Positions 9,989 to 19,561 of a stretch of 42,938 bases of DNA are shown one piece after another. The DNA comes from Alphaproteobacteria bacterium. Its GTDB lineage: Bacteria; Pseudomonadota; Alphaproteobacteria; Rhodobacterales; Rhodobacteraceae. Numbering within the stretch: the first letter of the stretch is position 1; the number at the start of each line of letters is the position of its first letter. Where the stretch lies: NCBI GenBank assembly GCA_024277955.1, contig JAJRUE010000173.1:1-42938 (forward strand), given 5' to 3'. The notes under the pieces were generated by a model, which made no database searches, was not told where the DNA came from, and worked only from the letters and a program-made list of their open reading frames with translations. The position numbers and the translations under genes were made by a program.

Positions 9989-10143
9989 CGCCTGTCGCGC
10001 CGCTGCCGCCCACGGCACCGCCGCCCATCGCGTTTATGGCATGACCCAACATGCTGTGGATTTCCCTTCCCTTTCACTCAAGATTTGCTAAGGTTCGCCC
10101 AGTTTTTCGGCAATGTGCCGTTTTTTCGTGGGGCGTTACGATT

Positions 10144-10761
10144 GTGCTGAATTGGACAGGCCGCATTTTTTGGCAACCTGATCTTTCCGTTTTGCTGGCC
10201 ATCCTGGTGTTGGTGCTGGCCCTGATGCCGGCGGCGGTCGTCGCCCAGGGCGGGCCGTCCGGCCAGGGCGCGCTCAGGACCGAAACCTACAAACCCGCGA
10301 TCTGGGTGGACCCGGATGGCTGCGAACACTGGGTGTTCGACGACGGCCTGCAGGGCTACATGACCCCGCATCTGACGCGCGACGGCAAGCCCGTTTGCCG
10401 CGACCGCGCGCCGCAAACCCCGGATACCAGGACCGCCTGCGCCGTGCTCAACGCAGACCAGCTGTTTCGCAGCGGGCGGGCGCGGGTTTCGGCTGGCAAC
10501 CGCAATCGTCTGATCGCGTTTTTCCGCAAGGCCGACGCCAAGGCCTTTATCATCGCCGGTCACACCGACAATCGCGGCAGCCAACGGCGCAACATGGCCC
10601 TGTCGTTGCGCCGGGCCAAGGCGGTGGCCGAGATCGCCCGCCAGGCCGGGGTCGAGGTGTTCGACGTTCAGGCCTATGGCGAAACCCGCCCCAAGGCCGA
10701 CAACCGGACGGCCGCCGGCCGGGCCGCCAACCGGCGCGTCGAAGTCATCTGCATGCATTAG
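10144..10761 (+). CDS. OmpA-family protein with N-terminal IWVDPDGCEHW motif
   Basis: C-terminal FIIAGHTDNRGSQRRNMALSLRRAKAVAEIARQAGVEVFDVQAYGETRPKADNRTAAGRAANRRVEV is OmpA-like; probable GTG start at 10144. Confidence 0.8.
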   Translation: MLNWTGRIFWQPDLSVLLAILVLVLALMPAAVVAQGGPSGQGALRTETYKPAIWVDPDGCEHWVFDDGLQGYMTPHLTRDGKPVCRDRAPQTPDTRTACAVLNADQLFRSGRARVSAGNRNRLIAFFRKADAKAFIIAGHTDNRGSQRRNMALSLRRAKAVAEIARQAGVEVFDVQAYGETRPKADNRTAAGRAANRRVEVICMH

Positions 10762-10771
10762 GACCGGGCCC

Positions 10772-11080
10772 ATGAACAGCAAATCCCTTTTGGCGGCCCT
10801 GACGGTGGTGATGGTGCTGACCGCCTGCGAAGGCGCCTTTCTGAGGCGCCGCGACACGACCCGCGACTATGGTTTTGACGCCAAGCCGCTGAGCCAGCTC
10901 AAGGCCGGCATCTGGGTGGACCCGAACGGTTGCGACCACTGGATCATCGACGACGGGGTCGAAGGCTACCTGAGCACCCGGCTCGACCGGGACGGCAAGC
11001 CGGTGTGCTCCGGCGAAGCCCTGGCCAACCAGGCCTATGGCGATTTCAAGAGCGGCTCACCCTTTTCCGGCGCGTTCTGA
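10772..11080 (+). CDS. Small putative lipoprotein sharing a motif with the upstream OmpA-like protein
   Basis: MNSKSLLAALTVVMVLTACEG lipobox-like; AGIWVDPNGCDHWIIDDGVEGYLSTRLDRDGKPVC. Confidence 0.75.
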   Translation: MNSKSLLAALTVVMVLTACEGAFLRRRDTTRDYGFDAKPLSQLKAGIWVDPNGCDHWIIDDGVEGYLSTRLDRDGKPVCSGEALANQAYGDFKSGSPFSGAF

Positions 11081-11217
11081 GCGGCCCTTGGCCCGCGCCC
11101 GGCGCCTTGTCGCCGCAGCCCGCGAAACCTGCCGACCGGGGCTTGCGTCGGGCGGCCGCAGTTGGCACCATCGCGCCATGCCCTCTGGAACGGAGAATCT
11201 TTTTGGGATTTAGCGAG

Positions 11218-12210
11218 ATGACACCGCCGGCGGTGGCCGGCGAAGATCACGAGACCGTTCTGGAATTTCCCGACAACCGGCTGCTGATCGACCTGTGCGG
11301 CGAGTTCGACCGCAACCTGGCCCAGATCGAACACGAACTGGACGTGCATATCATGCGCCGGGGCAACAAGCTGTCGGTGATCGGCGACGCCCGCGACAAG
11401 GCCGCCGAGGTGCTGCGGGCGCTTTATGCGCGGCTCGAAAACGGGCAGCAGCTGGACGCCGGCGAAATCAACGGGGAAATCCGCATGGGCGGGGCCGGAA
11501 ACGGCGATGACGGCGAACCGGGCACCCAGAAGGAAATGTTTTCCGGCGACCGGGTGGAAGTGGCGACGCGCAAGAAAACCGTGGTGCCGCGCACCAGGGC
11601 GCAGACCGACTACGTGCGGGCGCTGTTCGAAAACGACCTGTCCTTCGGGATCGGCCCGGCTGGCACCGGCAAGACCTATCTGGCGGTGGCGGTGGGGGTA
11701 AACCTGTTCATCGGCGGCCATGTGGACCGGATCATCCTGTCGCGTCCGGCGGTCGAGGCCGGCGAACGGCTGGGCTTTCTGCCCGGCGACATGAAGGACA
11801 AGGTCGACCCCTACATGCAGCCGCTTTACGACGCGCTCAACGATTTCCTGCCGGGCAAGCAGATGGCCAAGCTGATCGAGGAAAAGCGGATCGAGATCGC
11901 GCCGCTGGCCTTCATGCGCGGGCGCACGCTGTCCAACGCCTTCGTGGTGCTGGACGAAGCCCAGAACGCCACCACCATGCAGATGAAGATGTTTCTGACG
12001 CGCCTTGGCGAAGGCAGCCGCATGGTGGTCACCGGCGACCGCAGCCAGGTGGACCTGCCGCGCGGTCAGGCCAGCGGGCTGGCCGATGCCGAACGGCTGC
12101 TGTCGGGGATCGGCAACATCAGCTTCAACTATTTCACGTCGCGCGACGTGGTGCGTCACCCGCTGGTCGCCCGGATCATCGAAGCCTATGACGCCGACGC
12201 GGATGGCTGA
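11218..12210 (+). CDS. phoH: PhoH family ATPase
   Basis: GPAGTGKTYLAVAVGVNLF Walker A, FVVLDEAQNATTMQMKMFLTRLGEGSRMVVTGDRSQVDLP; upstream neighbour of ybeY. Confidence 0.93.
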   Translation: MTPPAVAGEDHETVLEFPDNRLLIDLCGEFDRNLAQIEHELDVHIMRRGNKLSVIGDARDKAAEVLRALYARLENGQQLDAGEINGEIRMGGAGNGDDGEPGTQKEMFSGDRVEVATRKKTVVPRTRAQTDYVRALFENDLSFGIGPAGTGKTYLAVAVGVNLFIGGHVDRIILSRPAVEAGERLGFLPGDMKDKVDPYMQPLYDALNDFLPGKQMAKLIEEKRIEIAPLAFMRGRTLSNAFVVLDEAQNATTMQMKMFLTRLGEGSRMVVTGDRSQVDLPRGQASGLADAERLLSGIGNISFNYFTSRDVVRHPLVARIIEAYDADADG

Positions 12211-12715
12211 CTGGCTTGACCTTCTGACCGAGGACGCCCGCTGGCGCGACGCCGGGCTTGCGCGGATGGCCGAACGCGGCTGCGGCGCGACGCTTGCCCA
12301 TTTCGCCCTGCCGCCCGAGCGGTTCGAAATCAGCCTGCTGGGCTGCGACGACGCCCGGATCGCGGTTCTCAACGCCGAGTTCCGCGAAAAACCAGCGCCC
12401 ACCAATGTTCTGTCCTGGCCGGCCTGCGAACGCGGCGCGGCGCAGCCGGGCGCGGCGCCCGACCTGCCCCGGCCCGGCCCGGATGGCCCGCCCGAGGAAC
12501 TGGGCGACATCGCGATTTCCTTTGACACCTGCCAGCGCGAGGCCCGCGATTTCGGCCGCGCCTTCGAGTTTCACGCGACCCACCTTCTGGTGCACGCAAC
12601 CCTGCACCTGTTGGGTTATGATCACATATCGCCGCAAGATACGCGCCTGATGGAAGGAATTGAGCGCGAGATACTTGCAAGAATGGGGTTTGGCGACCCA
12701 TATGAGGACGCATAA
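12203..12715 (+). CDS. ybeY: Endoribonuclease YbeY
   Basis: HATLHLLGYDH zinc motif; NAEFREKPAPTNVLSWP; overlaps phoH by 8 nt. Confidence 0.93.
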   Translation: MADWLDLLTEDARWRDAGLARMAERGCGATLAHFALPPERFEISLLGCDDARIAVLNAEFREKPAPTNVLSWPACERGAAQPGAAPDLPRPGPDGPPEELGDIAISFDTCQREARDFGRAFEFHATHLLVHATLHLLGYDHISPQDTRLMEGIEREILARMGFGDPYEDA

Positions 12716-12746
12716 GGGCAATTTCGCCCGAAACTGGAAAGGAACG

Positions 12747-13649
12747 ATGGGCGACGCAGAAGGTGGCTCTTCTAGCGCTGCGCAAGGCGCGCAAGAAGAG
12801 GAAAACAAACGGCAGCGCGGCTTTCTGGGCCGGATCATCGCTGCACTGAGCCCTTCGGACACCCCCGAGGTTCACCCGGAAACCATCCCGGCCAGGCGCA
12901 ACGGATCACCCGTGGCGGCGGCGTCGCTGGGCATCGGCAACCTGCGCCGGATGCGGGTCGAAGACGTGGCCATCCCCAAGGCGGAAATCGTTTCGGTGCC
13001 GGTCGACATCCGCAAGGACGACCTGGTCGCGGTGTTCCGCGAAAGCGGTCTTTCGCGCCTGCCGGTCTATCAGGACACGCTGGACCAGCCGATCGGCCTG
13101 ATCCACCTCAAGGATCTGGCGCTGCGCCACGGCTTCAACGGCAAGGGCGGCAAGGGCGAACGCTTCAACCTGCGCAAGCTGGTGCGCCCACTGCTGTTCG
13201 CGCCGCCCTCGATGCCGATCGGCGTCTTGCTGCAGAAGATGCAGTCGGAACGCACCCACATGGCGCTGGTGATCGACGAATACGGCGGTGTCGACGGGCT
13301 GGTGACCATCGAAGACCTGATCGAACAGGTGATCGGCGAAATCGAGGACGAACACGACACCGAGGACGACCAGTTCTGGGTCCGCGAAAAGCCCGGCTGC
13401 TACATGGCCGACGCGCGCACCCCACTCGAAGACTTCGAGGCCGAGCTCGGCCGCCGCCTGGTGGATCCGGAAGAGGATGAGGAAATCGACACGCTTGGCG
13501 GGCTGGTATTCGTGCTGTCCGGCCGCATCCCCGCGCGCGGCGAGGTGATCCCGCACCCCGACGGGATCGAGTTCGAAGTGGTCGACGCCGATCCGCGCCG
13601 GATCAAGCGTCTGCGGGTTCGCCTGCCGGATACCGCCGCGCATGGCTGA
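12747..13649 (+). CDS. corC: CorC/HlyC-type CBS-domain protein
   Basis: MALVIDEYGGVDGLVTIEDLIEQVIGEIEDEHD and C-terminal CorC_HlyC-like domain; downstream of ybeY. Confidence 0.88.
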   Translation: MGDAEGGSSSAAQGAQEEENKRQRGFLGRIIAALSPSDTPEVHPETIPARRNGSPVAAASLGIGNLRRMRVEDVAIPKAEIVSVPVDIRKDDLVAVFRESGLSRLPVYQDTLDQPIGLIHLKDLALRHGFNGKGGKGERFNLRKLVRPLLFAPPSMPIGVLLQKMQSERTHMALVIDEYGGVDGLVTIEDLIEQVIGEIEDEHDTEDDQFWVREKPGCYMADARTPLEDFEAELGRRLVDPEEDEEIDTLGGLVFVLSGRIPARGEVIPHPDGIEFEVVDADPRRIKRLRVRLPDTAAHG

Positions 13650-15198
13650 CGCGCCAGTCTGGCTGCAAGCCCGGTGGCGGGGCGGCCTGGTGGCGCTGGT
13701 GGCCGGGGTCGGCACCGCGCTGGGCCAGGCGCCGTTCGGGCTGTTCTGGGTCGCGCTTCCGGCAATGGCGCTGGCCATCGCGGCGGGGTTTTTCACCGCC
13801 AGCCCCCGGCAGGCCGCCCTGCGCGGCATCCTGAGCGGGCTCGGCTTTGGTCTGGTCACCTTTTTCTGGATAACCGAGCCGTTTCAGGTCGACGCCGCGC
13901 GCGATGGCTGGATGGCGCCGTTCGCGCTGTTTTTCATGGCCCTCGGGGTGGCCTTGTTCTGGGCGCTGGCCTTCTGGACCGCGCGCCGGGTGGGGGGGCG
14001 CGGCGCGGCGGGGCTGATGCTGGCCTTTCCGGTCTACATGACCGCCGCCGAGATGCTGCGGTCTTACGCCTTTACCGGCTTTCCCTGGGGGCTGACATCC
14101 TATGTCTGGATCGACACGCCGGTCTATCAGCTGGCGGCGGTGACCGGGCCGCACGGGCTGACCTTGCTGACGCTTCTGGCCTGCGCGGCGATGGTGCGGG
14201 CGATCTGGCGGCGAGGGGTCGCGCTGGCGGTCGCTACCCTTGGGCTGGCCGCCGGGCTGGTGGCGATCGCGGTCTGGATGCAGGGCCGCCCGATCGCCGG
14301 CGCAACCGGTGCGGGGGCGGACGCCCCGCGCCCCTATGTGCGGCTGATCCAGCCCAATGCCCGGCAGGACCAGAAATGGGATCCGCAGATGATGCCGGTA
14401 TTCTACATGCGCCAGCTTCGCCTGACCGGCGAGCCGTCGCAGCAGCCGCTGGACCTGGTGGTCTGGCCCGAAGTCGCGGTGCCGTTCCTGCTGAACGATC
14501 CGCAAGCGCCGCTGTGGGAAATCGCCGGCGCCGCGCCCGACGTGCCGGTGGTCATCGGCGCGCAGCGGCGCGAGGACGGGCGGGTCTACAACTCGATGGC
14601 GGTTCTGAGCGAGGGCGGCGAGATCGGCGCGGTCTACGACAAGTATCACCTCGTGCCTTTCGGCGAATACATCCCCGGCCGGGCGTTCGCCGGCTGGCTT
14701 GGGCTGCAGGCGCTGGCGGCGCAATACGGGACCGGCTACACGCCCGGACCGGGACCCGAGCTGCTGGACTTTGGCGCGCTCGGGCGGGCGCTGCCGCTGA
14801 TCTGCTACGAAGCGATCTTTCCGCATGAAATCCGCCGGGCCAGCGCAAGGCCCGACTGGATGCTGATGCTGACCAACGACGCCTGGTTCGGCGAAGCCCT
14901 GGGCCCGTATCAGCATTTCGCGCAGGCGCGCGCGCGGGCCATCGAAATGGCCCTGCCGATGCTGCGCGTGGCCAATACCGGGATCAGCGCGATCATCGAT
15001 GCGCGCGGCCGGGTCACCGCATCCTTGCCGCTGGGGGTGGACGGGCGGCTCGACGGCTATCTGCCGCGCGCGGACGCCCCCAGCATCTACTGGCGTTTCG
15101 GCGACAGTCCGGCGCTGATCCTGCTTATTGTCCTGGCAATCGCCGCTGCGGCGGCAAACCGCCCAAATCCGATTGACCGGAGGCGCGGCGGGATGTAA
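13642..15198 (+). CDS. lnt: Apolipoprotein N-acyltransferase
   Basis: Multi-TM N-terminus plus nitrilase-like domain (VVWPEVAVPF, YDKYHLVPFGEYIPGR, LICYEAIFP, TNDAWFG). Confidence 0.95.
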   Translation: MADAPVWLQARWRGGLVALVAGVGTALGQAPFGLFWVALPAMALAIAAGFFTASPRQAALRGILSGLGFGLVTFFWITEPFQVDAARDGWMAPFALFFMALGVALFWALAFWTARRVGGRGAAGLMLAFPVYMTAAEMLRSYAFTGFPWGLTSYVWIDTPVYQLAAVTGPHGLTLLTLLACAAMVRAIWRRGVALAVATLGLAAGLVAIAVWMQGRPIAGATGAGADAPRPYVRLIQPNARQDQKWDPQMMPVFYMRQLRLTGEPSQQPLDLVVWPEVAVPFLLNDPQAPLWEIAGAAPDVPVVIGAQRREDGRVYNSMAVLSEGGEIGAVYDKYHLVPFGEYIPGRAFAGWLGLQALAAQYGTGYTPGPGPELLDFGALGRALPLICYEAIFPHEIRRASARPDWMLMLTNDAWFGEALGPYQHFAQARARAIEMALPMLRVANTGISAIIDARGRVTASLPLGVDGRLDGYLPRADAPSIYWRFGDSPALILLIVLAIAAAAANRPNPIDRRRGGM

Positions 15199-15210
15199 CC
15201 CGAGCGAATT

Positions 15211-15260
15211 GACCGTCACAACGGCTTCCTGGCGTGACGGCGAAAACACAATGGAGCACT
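15211..15260 (+). ncRNA. SAM/SAH riboswitch upstream of metK
   Basis: CCGTCACAACGGCTTCCTGGCGTGACGG forms a 7 bp P1 (15213-15219/15234-15240), followed by AATGGAGCA whose GGAG Shine-Dalgarno can pair with GCTTCC; 5 nt before metK ATG. Confidence 0.87.
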
Positions 15261-15264
15261 ATTC

Positions 15265-16446
15265 ATGTCACGGCACAACTACATCTTCACCTCGGAATCG
15301 GTTTCCGAGGGTCACCCCGACAAGCTTTGCGACCGGATTTCCGACGCGGTCCTGGATGCCTTCCTCAGCGAAGAACCCGAAGCCCGCGTCGCCTGCGAAA
15401 CCTTCGCCACCACCAACCGCGTCGTCATCGGGGGCGAGGTCGGTTTGTCGGACAAGGCCAAGCTGGCCGATTACATGGGCCGGATCGAAGGCATCGCCCG
15501 CGACTGCGTGCGCGACATCGGCTATGAGCAGGACAAGTTCCACTGGAAAACGATGGAGGTGTCGAACTTCCTGCACGGCCAGTCGGCGCATATCGCCCAG
15601 GGCGTCGACGCCGCCGAAAACAAGGACGAAGGCGCCGGCGACCAGGGCATCATGTTCGGCTACGCCACCACCGAAACCCCCGAACTCATGCCCGCGCCGA
15701 TCCAGTATTCGCACGCGATCCTGCGCCGGCTGGCCGAGGTGCGCAAATCCGGTCAGGAACCGACCCTGCGCCCGGATGCAAAGTCGCAACTGTCGCTGCG
15801 CTACATCGACGGCAAACCGGTCGAGGTGACCTCGATCGTGCTGTCGACCCAGCATGCGCACGAAAGCCAGTCCTCGGACGACATCCGCGAAATCGTCGCC
15901 CCCTACATCCGCGAAGTCCTGCCCGAAGGCTGGCTGACCGACGCCACCGAATGGCACGTCAACCCGACCGGCACCTTCGTGATCGGCGGGCCTGACGGCG
16001 ACGCCGGGCTGACCGGGCGCAAGATCATCGTCGACACCTACGGCGGCGCCGCCCCGCATGGCGGCGGCGCTTTTTCCGGCAAGGATCCGACCAAGGTCGA
16101 CCGGTCGGCCGCCTACGCCGCGCGCTATCTCGCCAAGAACGTGGTGGCCGCGGGCCTTGCCGAGCGCTGCCTGATCCAGCTGTCCTATGCCATCGGGGTC
16201 GCGCGCCCGCTGTCGATCTACGTCGATACCTTCGGCCAGTGCGACGTGCCGCCCGAAGCCATCGAAAAGGCGATCGGCCAGGTGATGGACCTGACCCCGC
16301 GCGGCATTCGCCAGCACCTTGGGCTGAACCGGCCGATCTATCAGCGCACCGCGGCCTATGGCCATTTCGGGCGCTCGCCGGATGCCGACGGCGGCTTCAG
16401 CTGGGAACGCACCGACCTTGCCGAGGCCCTGAAGGGCGCGCTTTAG
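15265..16446 (+). CDS. metK: S-adenosylmethionine synthase
   Basis: [55 protein letters not shown]. Confidence 0.97.
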   Translation: MSRHNYIFTSESVSEGHPDKLCDRISDAVLDAFLSEEPEARVACETFATTNRVVIGGEVGLSDKAKLADYMGRIEGIARDCVRDIGYEQDKFHWKTMEVSNFLHGQSAHIAQGVDAAENKDEGAGDQGIMFGYATTETPELMPAPIQYSHAILRRLAEVRKSGQEPTLRPDAKSQLSLRYIDGKPVEVTSIVLSTQHAHESQSSDDIREIVAPYIREVLPEGWLTDATEWHVNPTGTFVIGGPDGDAGLTGRKIIVDTYGGAAPHGGGAFSGKDPTKVDRSAAYAARYLAKNVVAAGLAERCLIQLSYAIGVARPLSIYVDTFGQCDVPPEAIEKAIGQVMDLTPRGIRQHLGLNRPIYQRTAAYGHFGRSPDADGGFSWERTDLAEALKGAL

Positions 16447-16453
16447 GCACATT

Positions 16454-16484
16454 GCCCCGCAGCCCGCCAAAAAGGCTGCGGGGC
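16454..16484 (+). terminator. Terminator-like hairpin after metK
   Basis: GCCCCGCAGCC-cgccaaaaa-GGCTGCGGGGC, 11 bp perfect stem, no long T tract. Confidence 0.6.
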
Positions 16485-16600
16485 ACGTATTCATACGGAT
16501 TATATTGGGTTTTTCCCGGGGTTTATTCCCGAGGATTATTGGACAATTAACCTGGTGGGTCTAGGAAACGGCCAATAGAACACCACTCTGGACGACTCAC

Positions 16601-17785
16601 ATGACATTGGAAATCAAAGGTTCGCAACTGGACCATGCTCAGGCCGAGCAGGTGCCTGTGTGGGATCTCTTCGTGCGCCTGTTTCACTGGACGCTGGTGG
16701 CGGCGATTTCCGTCGCCGCGCTGACCGGCTTCGTGCTTGGGGCGTCGTGGATCAGGGTGCATATCGTTTCGGCGGTGCTGGCGGTCGTGCTGGTGACGGT
16801 GCGGGTGATCTGGGGCCTTTTCGGCCCGACATTCGCGCGGTTTTCCAGCTTTGTCGTGCTGCACCCGGAAAAGCTGCGCGCGCATCTGGACAATCTGCGC
16901 GGGGGCAAGGCGCCGCGCTATATCGGGCACAACCCGCTGGGGGCGCTCATGGTTCTGGCGCTGCTGCTGACGATCCTCGCGCTGGGCCTGACCGGCACCA
17001 TGCTGCTTGGCGGGGTCTACAAGACCGGCCCGTTCATCGACGACCTGCCTTACTGGCTGGGCTGGTTGTCCGGGGTGTTCCACCAGCTTCTTGCCTTCGG
17101 GCTGCTGGCGATGATTGCGCTGCATATCGGCGGCGTGATCTTTGAAAGCCGCCGCGAAGGCGAAAACCTGGCGCGCGCAATGGTCACCGGCAAGAAAACC
17201 GTGGCCCCGGGCAACGTGGTCGCGCCGCAAAAGCCGGCACTGGTGCTGCCCGCGATCATCACCGCGGTCCTGCTGGTGGGCGGCGGGGCCTATTGGGCGC
17301 TGGTCAGCTCGAACGAACCGCCAGAGCTGCTCGATGGCAATGGCCCGCGCGGCATGCCGGTTGCCGAGGCTCAGTTCGACCCGGTGTTCGCCGAAGAATG
17401 TTCCGCCTGCCACATGGCCTACAACCCCAGCCTTCTGCCCGCCGAGGACTGGAAAAAACTGATGGCCGGGCTCGACAGCCACTTTGGCGAAGATGCCTCG
17501 CTGGATGATGCATCGACCAGTCAGATCACCGACTGGCTGGTGGCCAATGCCGCGGAAACCGCCGATACCCGGCCGGCGCACCTGTTCTCTCTGCCGCGAA
17601 AGGCCGACGGCACGATCGGTGCAATCACCGACAGCAAGGTCTGGCGGGAACTTCATGACACCCCGCTGGAAAACGGCGCCTTCAAGGTGAAATCGGTGGG
17701 CAGCGAAGCAAACTGCCAGGCCTGCCACACCGACGCCGTGTCCGGGGTCTTCAGCCCATTCAACATCAAGCTTCCCAAGGAGTAG
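16601..17785 (+). CDS. Cytochrome b561-type membrane protein fused to a C-terminal diheme cytochrome c (DHC-like) domain
   Basis: N-terminal PVWDLFVRLFHWTLVAAISVAALTGFVLG four-TM cytochrome b; C-terminal EECSACHMAYNPSLLP and NCQACHTDAVSG heme sites. Confidence 0.85.
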   Translation: MTLEIKGSQLDHAQAEQVPVWDLFVRLFHWTLVAAISVAALTGFVLGASWIRVHIVSAVLAVVLVTVRVIWGLFGPTFARFSSFVVLHPEKLRAHLDNLRGGKAPRYIGHNPLGALMVLALLLTILALGLTGTMLLGGVYKTGPFIDDLPYWLGWLSGVFHQLLAFGLLAMIALHIGGVIFESRREGENLARAMVTGKKTVAPGNVVAPQKPALVLPAIITAVLLVGGGAYWALVSSNEPPELLDGNGPRGMPVAEAQFDPVFAEECSACHMAYNPSLLPAEDWKKLMAGLDSHFGEDASLDDASTSQITDWLVANAAETADTRPAHLFSLPRKADGTIGAITDSKVWRELHDTPLENGAFKVKSVGSEANCQACHTDAVSGVFSPFNIKLPKE

Positions 17786-17791
17786 GAACGA

Positions 17792-18187
17792 ATGAAAAAG
17801 TACCTTCTGATTGTCGGCGTCCTTCTGGTCGCAACCCCGCTGGTGGCCGGCGACACCTCGCCTGCCAAATTGCTCAAAGGGTTCGAGGCGGCGGCCGGAG
17901 CCAAGGGATCCGCGGACCGCGGCCGGGCGCTGTTCACGGGCACCCACACCGGTGGCAAGCCTGAAACGCCCAGCTGCACTACCTGCCACACCAAGAACCT
18001 CAAGGCCAAGGGCAAGACGCGCGCCGGCAAGGTGATCGAACCGATGGCGCTGTCGGTCAATCCGAACCGGCTGACCGACAGCAAGAAGGTTGCCAAGTGG
18101 TTTCGGCGCAACTGCAAGAGCGTGCTGGGTCGCGAATGCACCCCCGGCGAGAAGGCCGATATCGTCGCCTTCCTGATGAGCATCTGA
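17792..18187 (+). CDS. shp: DUF1924 / sphaeroides heme protein (SHP)-like cytochrome c
   Basis: Signal peptide; PSCTTCHTKNLKAKGKTRAGKVIEPMALSVNPNRLTDSKKVAKWFRRNCKSVLGRECTPGEKADIVAFLMSI; between cyt b and DHC genes. Confidence 0.82.
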   Translation: MKKYLLIVGVLLVATPLVAGDTSPAKLLKGFEAAAGAKGSADRGRALFTGTHTGGKPETPSCTTCHTKNLKAKGKTRAGKVIEPMALSVNPNRLTDSKKVAKWFRRNCKSVLGRECTPGEKADIVAFLMSI

Positions 18188-18201
18188 AGAAAGGAAACCA
18201 G

Positions 18202-18678
18202 ATGAAGAAAACAACCCTGCTGAATGCCTGTCTGGCCGGTGTGTTGGCAATTGGCACCATCCCCGCCGTCCATGCCGAAGAGGGCGCCCAGTTCCCCAGG
18301 GTGACCGACAAGGTGACCAAAGAGGAATGTTCGGCCTGTCACATGGCCTATTCGGCGGCGATGCTGCCGAAGCGGTCCTGGCGTGCGATCGTCTCGGATC
18401 TGAGCAACCACTTTGGCGAAGACGCCTCGCTGGATGCGGCGACGACAAAGCATATCCGCAAGTGGCTCGAGGCGAACGCGGCCGATACCGGCGGGCGCGC
18501 CCCGGTCATGCTGCGCGGCGTGTCGTCCAGCGAAACGCCGCTGCGCATCTCGAAACTGCCGGTGATGGTGCGGGTGCACAAATACGAAGTGTCCAAGCGG
18601 ATGCGCGATCGGGCCGGCTCGATGTCGAACTGCAACGCCTGCCACCGTGGCGCCGAAAGCGGCTTCTTCGAGGATTGA
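18202..18678 (+). CDS. dhc: Diheme cytochrome c (DHC)
   Basis: Signal peptide; KEECSACHMAYSAAMLPKRSWRAIVSDLSNHFGEDASLD and NCNACHRGAESGFFED. Confidence 0.85.
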   Translation: MKKTTLLNACLAGVLAIGTIPAVHAEEGAQFPRVTDKVTKEECSACHMAYSAAMLPKRSWRAIVSDLSNHFGEDASLDAATTKHIRKWLEANAADTGGRAPVMLRGVSSSETPLRISKLPVMVRVHKYEVSKRMRDRAGSMSNCNACHRGAESGFFED

Positions 18679-18738
18679 TGTCTGGCGCGGTCGGGCTGGG
18701 GCTTGACCGCGGCGCCTGTCTTGGCGACAAGCGCCGCC

Positions 18739-19452
18739 ATGTCCAACACCCCAGCCCGACCGCCCCGACCGCGGCGAAACTTTTACGGCAGATTGCGCGG
18801 CAAGACGCTGCGCGACAGCCAGCGCACCTATCTTGAAGAAGACTTGGCGGCGCTGTCGCCCGGCCCGGTCGAATATTCGGCCAACCCGGACCGCGTGCCG
18901 CTGGACCTGCGCCAGCGGTTCGGCGACCGCCCGGTCTGGCTTGAAATCGGGTTCGGCGGTGGCGAACACATGGTCCATCAGGCCCAACGCAACCCCGAGG
19001 TTGCGATCATCGGCTGCGAACCGTTCATCAATGGCGTGGCCATGTTGCTGGGCAAGATCCGCAAGAGCGGCGTGACCAACCTGGCGGTTCATCCGGGCGA
19101 TGTGCGCGACCTGTTCGATGTGCTGCCCGACGCGGCGATCGACCGCGCCTTCCTGCTTTATCCCGACCCATGGCCGAAGAAGCGCCACCACCGCCGGCGG
19201 TTCGTGACGCCCGAACATCTGGAGCCATTGGCACGCGTCATGCGGTCGGGCGCCGAATTCCGGGTCGCCACCGATATTGCCGATTATGTGCGTCAGACCC
19301 TGGAACAGGTGCCCCGCCACGGCTTCGAGTGGTGCGCCGAGCGCGCGCGCGACTGGCGCGAACCCTGGGATGACTGGATTTCCACCCGATACGAACAAAA
19401 GGCCCTGCGCGAAGGCCGGGTGCCCCACTACCTGACGTTCCGCAAGCGGTGA
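18739..19452 (+). CDS. trmB: tRNA (guanine-N7-)-methyltransferase
   Basis: [35 protein letters not shown]. Confidence 0.95.
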   Translation: MSNTPARPPRPRRNFYGRLRGKTLRDSQRTYLEEDLAALSPGPVEYSANPDRVPLDLRQRFGDRPVWLEIGFGGGEHMVHQAQRNPEVAIIGCEPFINGVAMLLGKIRKSGVTNLAVHPGDVRDLFDVLPDAAIDRAFLLYPDPWPKKRHHRRRFVTPEHLEPLARVMRSGAEFRVATDIADYVRQTLEQVPRHGFEWCAERARDWREPWDDWISTRYEQKALREGRVPHYLTFRKR

Positions 19453-19459
19453 TGCCGGA

Positions 19460-19492
19460 GCCTCCGGCGGGGATATTTTTCGACAGAAGAAG
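19460..19492. repeat. Intergenic GGGGATATTT element, copy A
   Basis: GCCTCCGGCGGGGATATTTTTCGACAGAAGAAG; 30/33 identity to 36232-36264. Confidence 0.75.
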
Positions 19493-19561
19493 CCGGGATG
19501 GCTGGACCGGGTGGCGTGCGGCGGGTATCTGCATCTGCAAGCCGGGAAAACAGGAGTTTGC

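Noticed and set aside
8509-10018. N-terminal ~500 codons of the 792 aa minus ORF 7640..10018
   Set aside because: Antisense to miaB; only the MNYTSL... portion from 8509 is protein-like.
13603-15249. 548 aa minus-strand ORF
   Set aside because: Antisense to lnt; His/Gln/Arg-rich shadow frame.
16547-18448. 633 aa minus-strand ORF
   Set aside because: Antisense to the cytochrome genes, no domain signal.
18705-18738. Possible hairpin GGCGC...CTTG-gcga-CAAG-GCGCC upstream of trmB
   Set aside because: Imperfect, asymmetric bulge, and no match to a known riboswitch; too weak to call.
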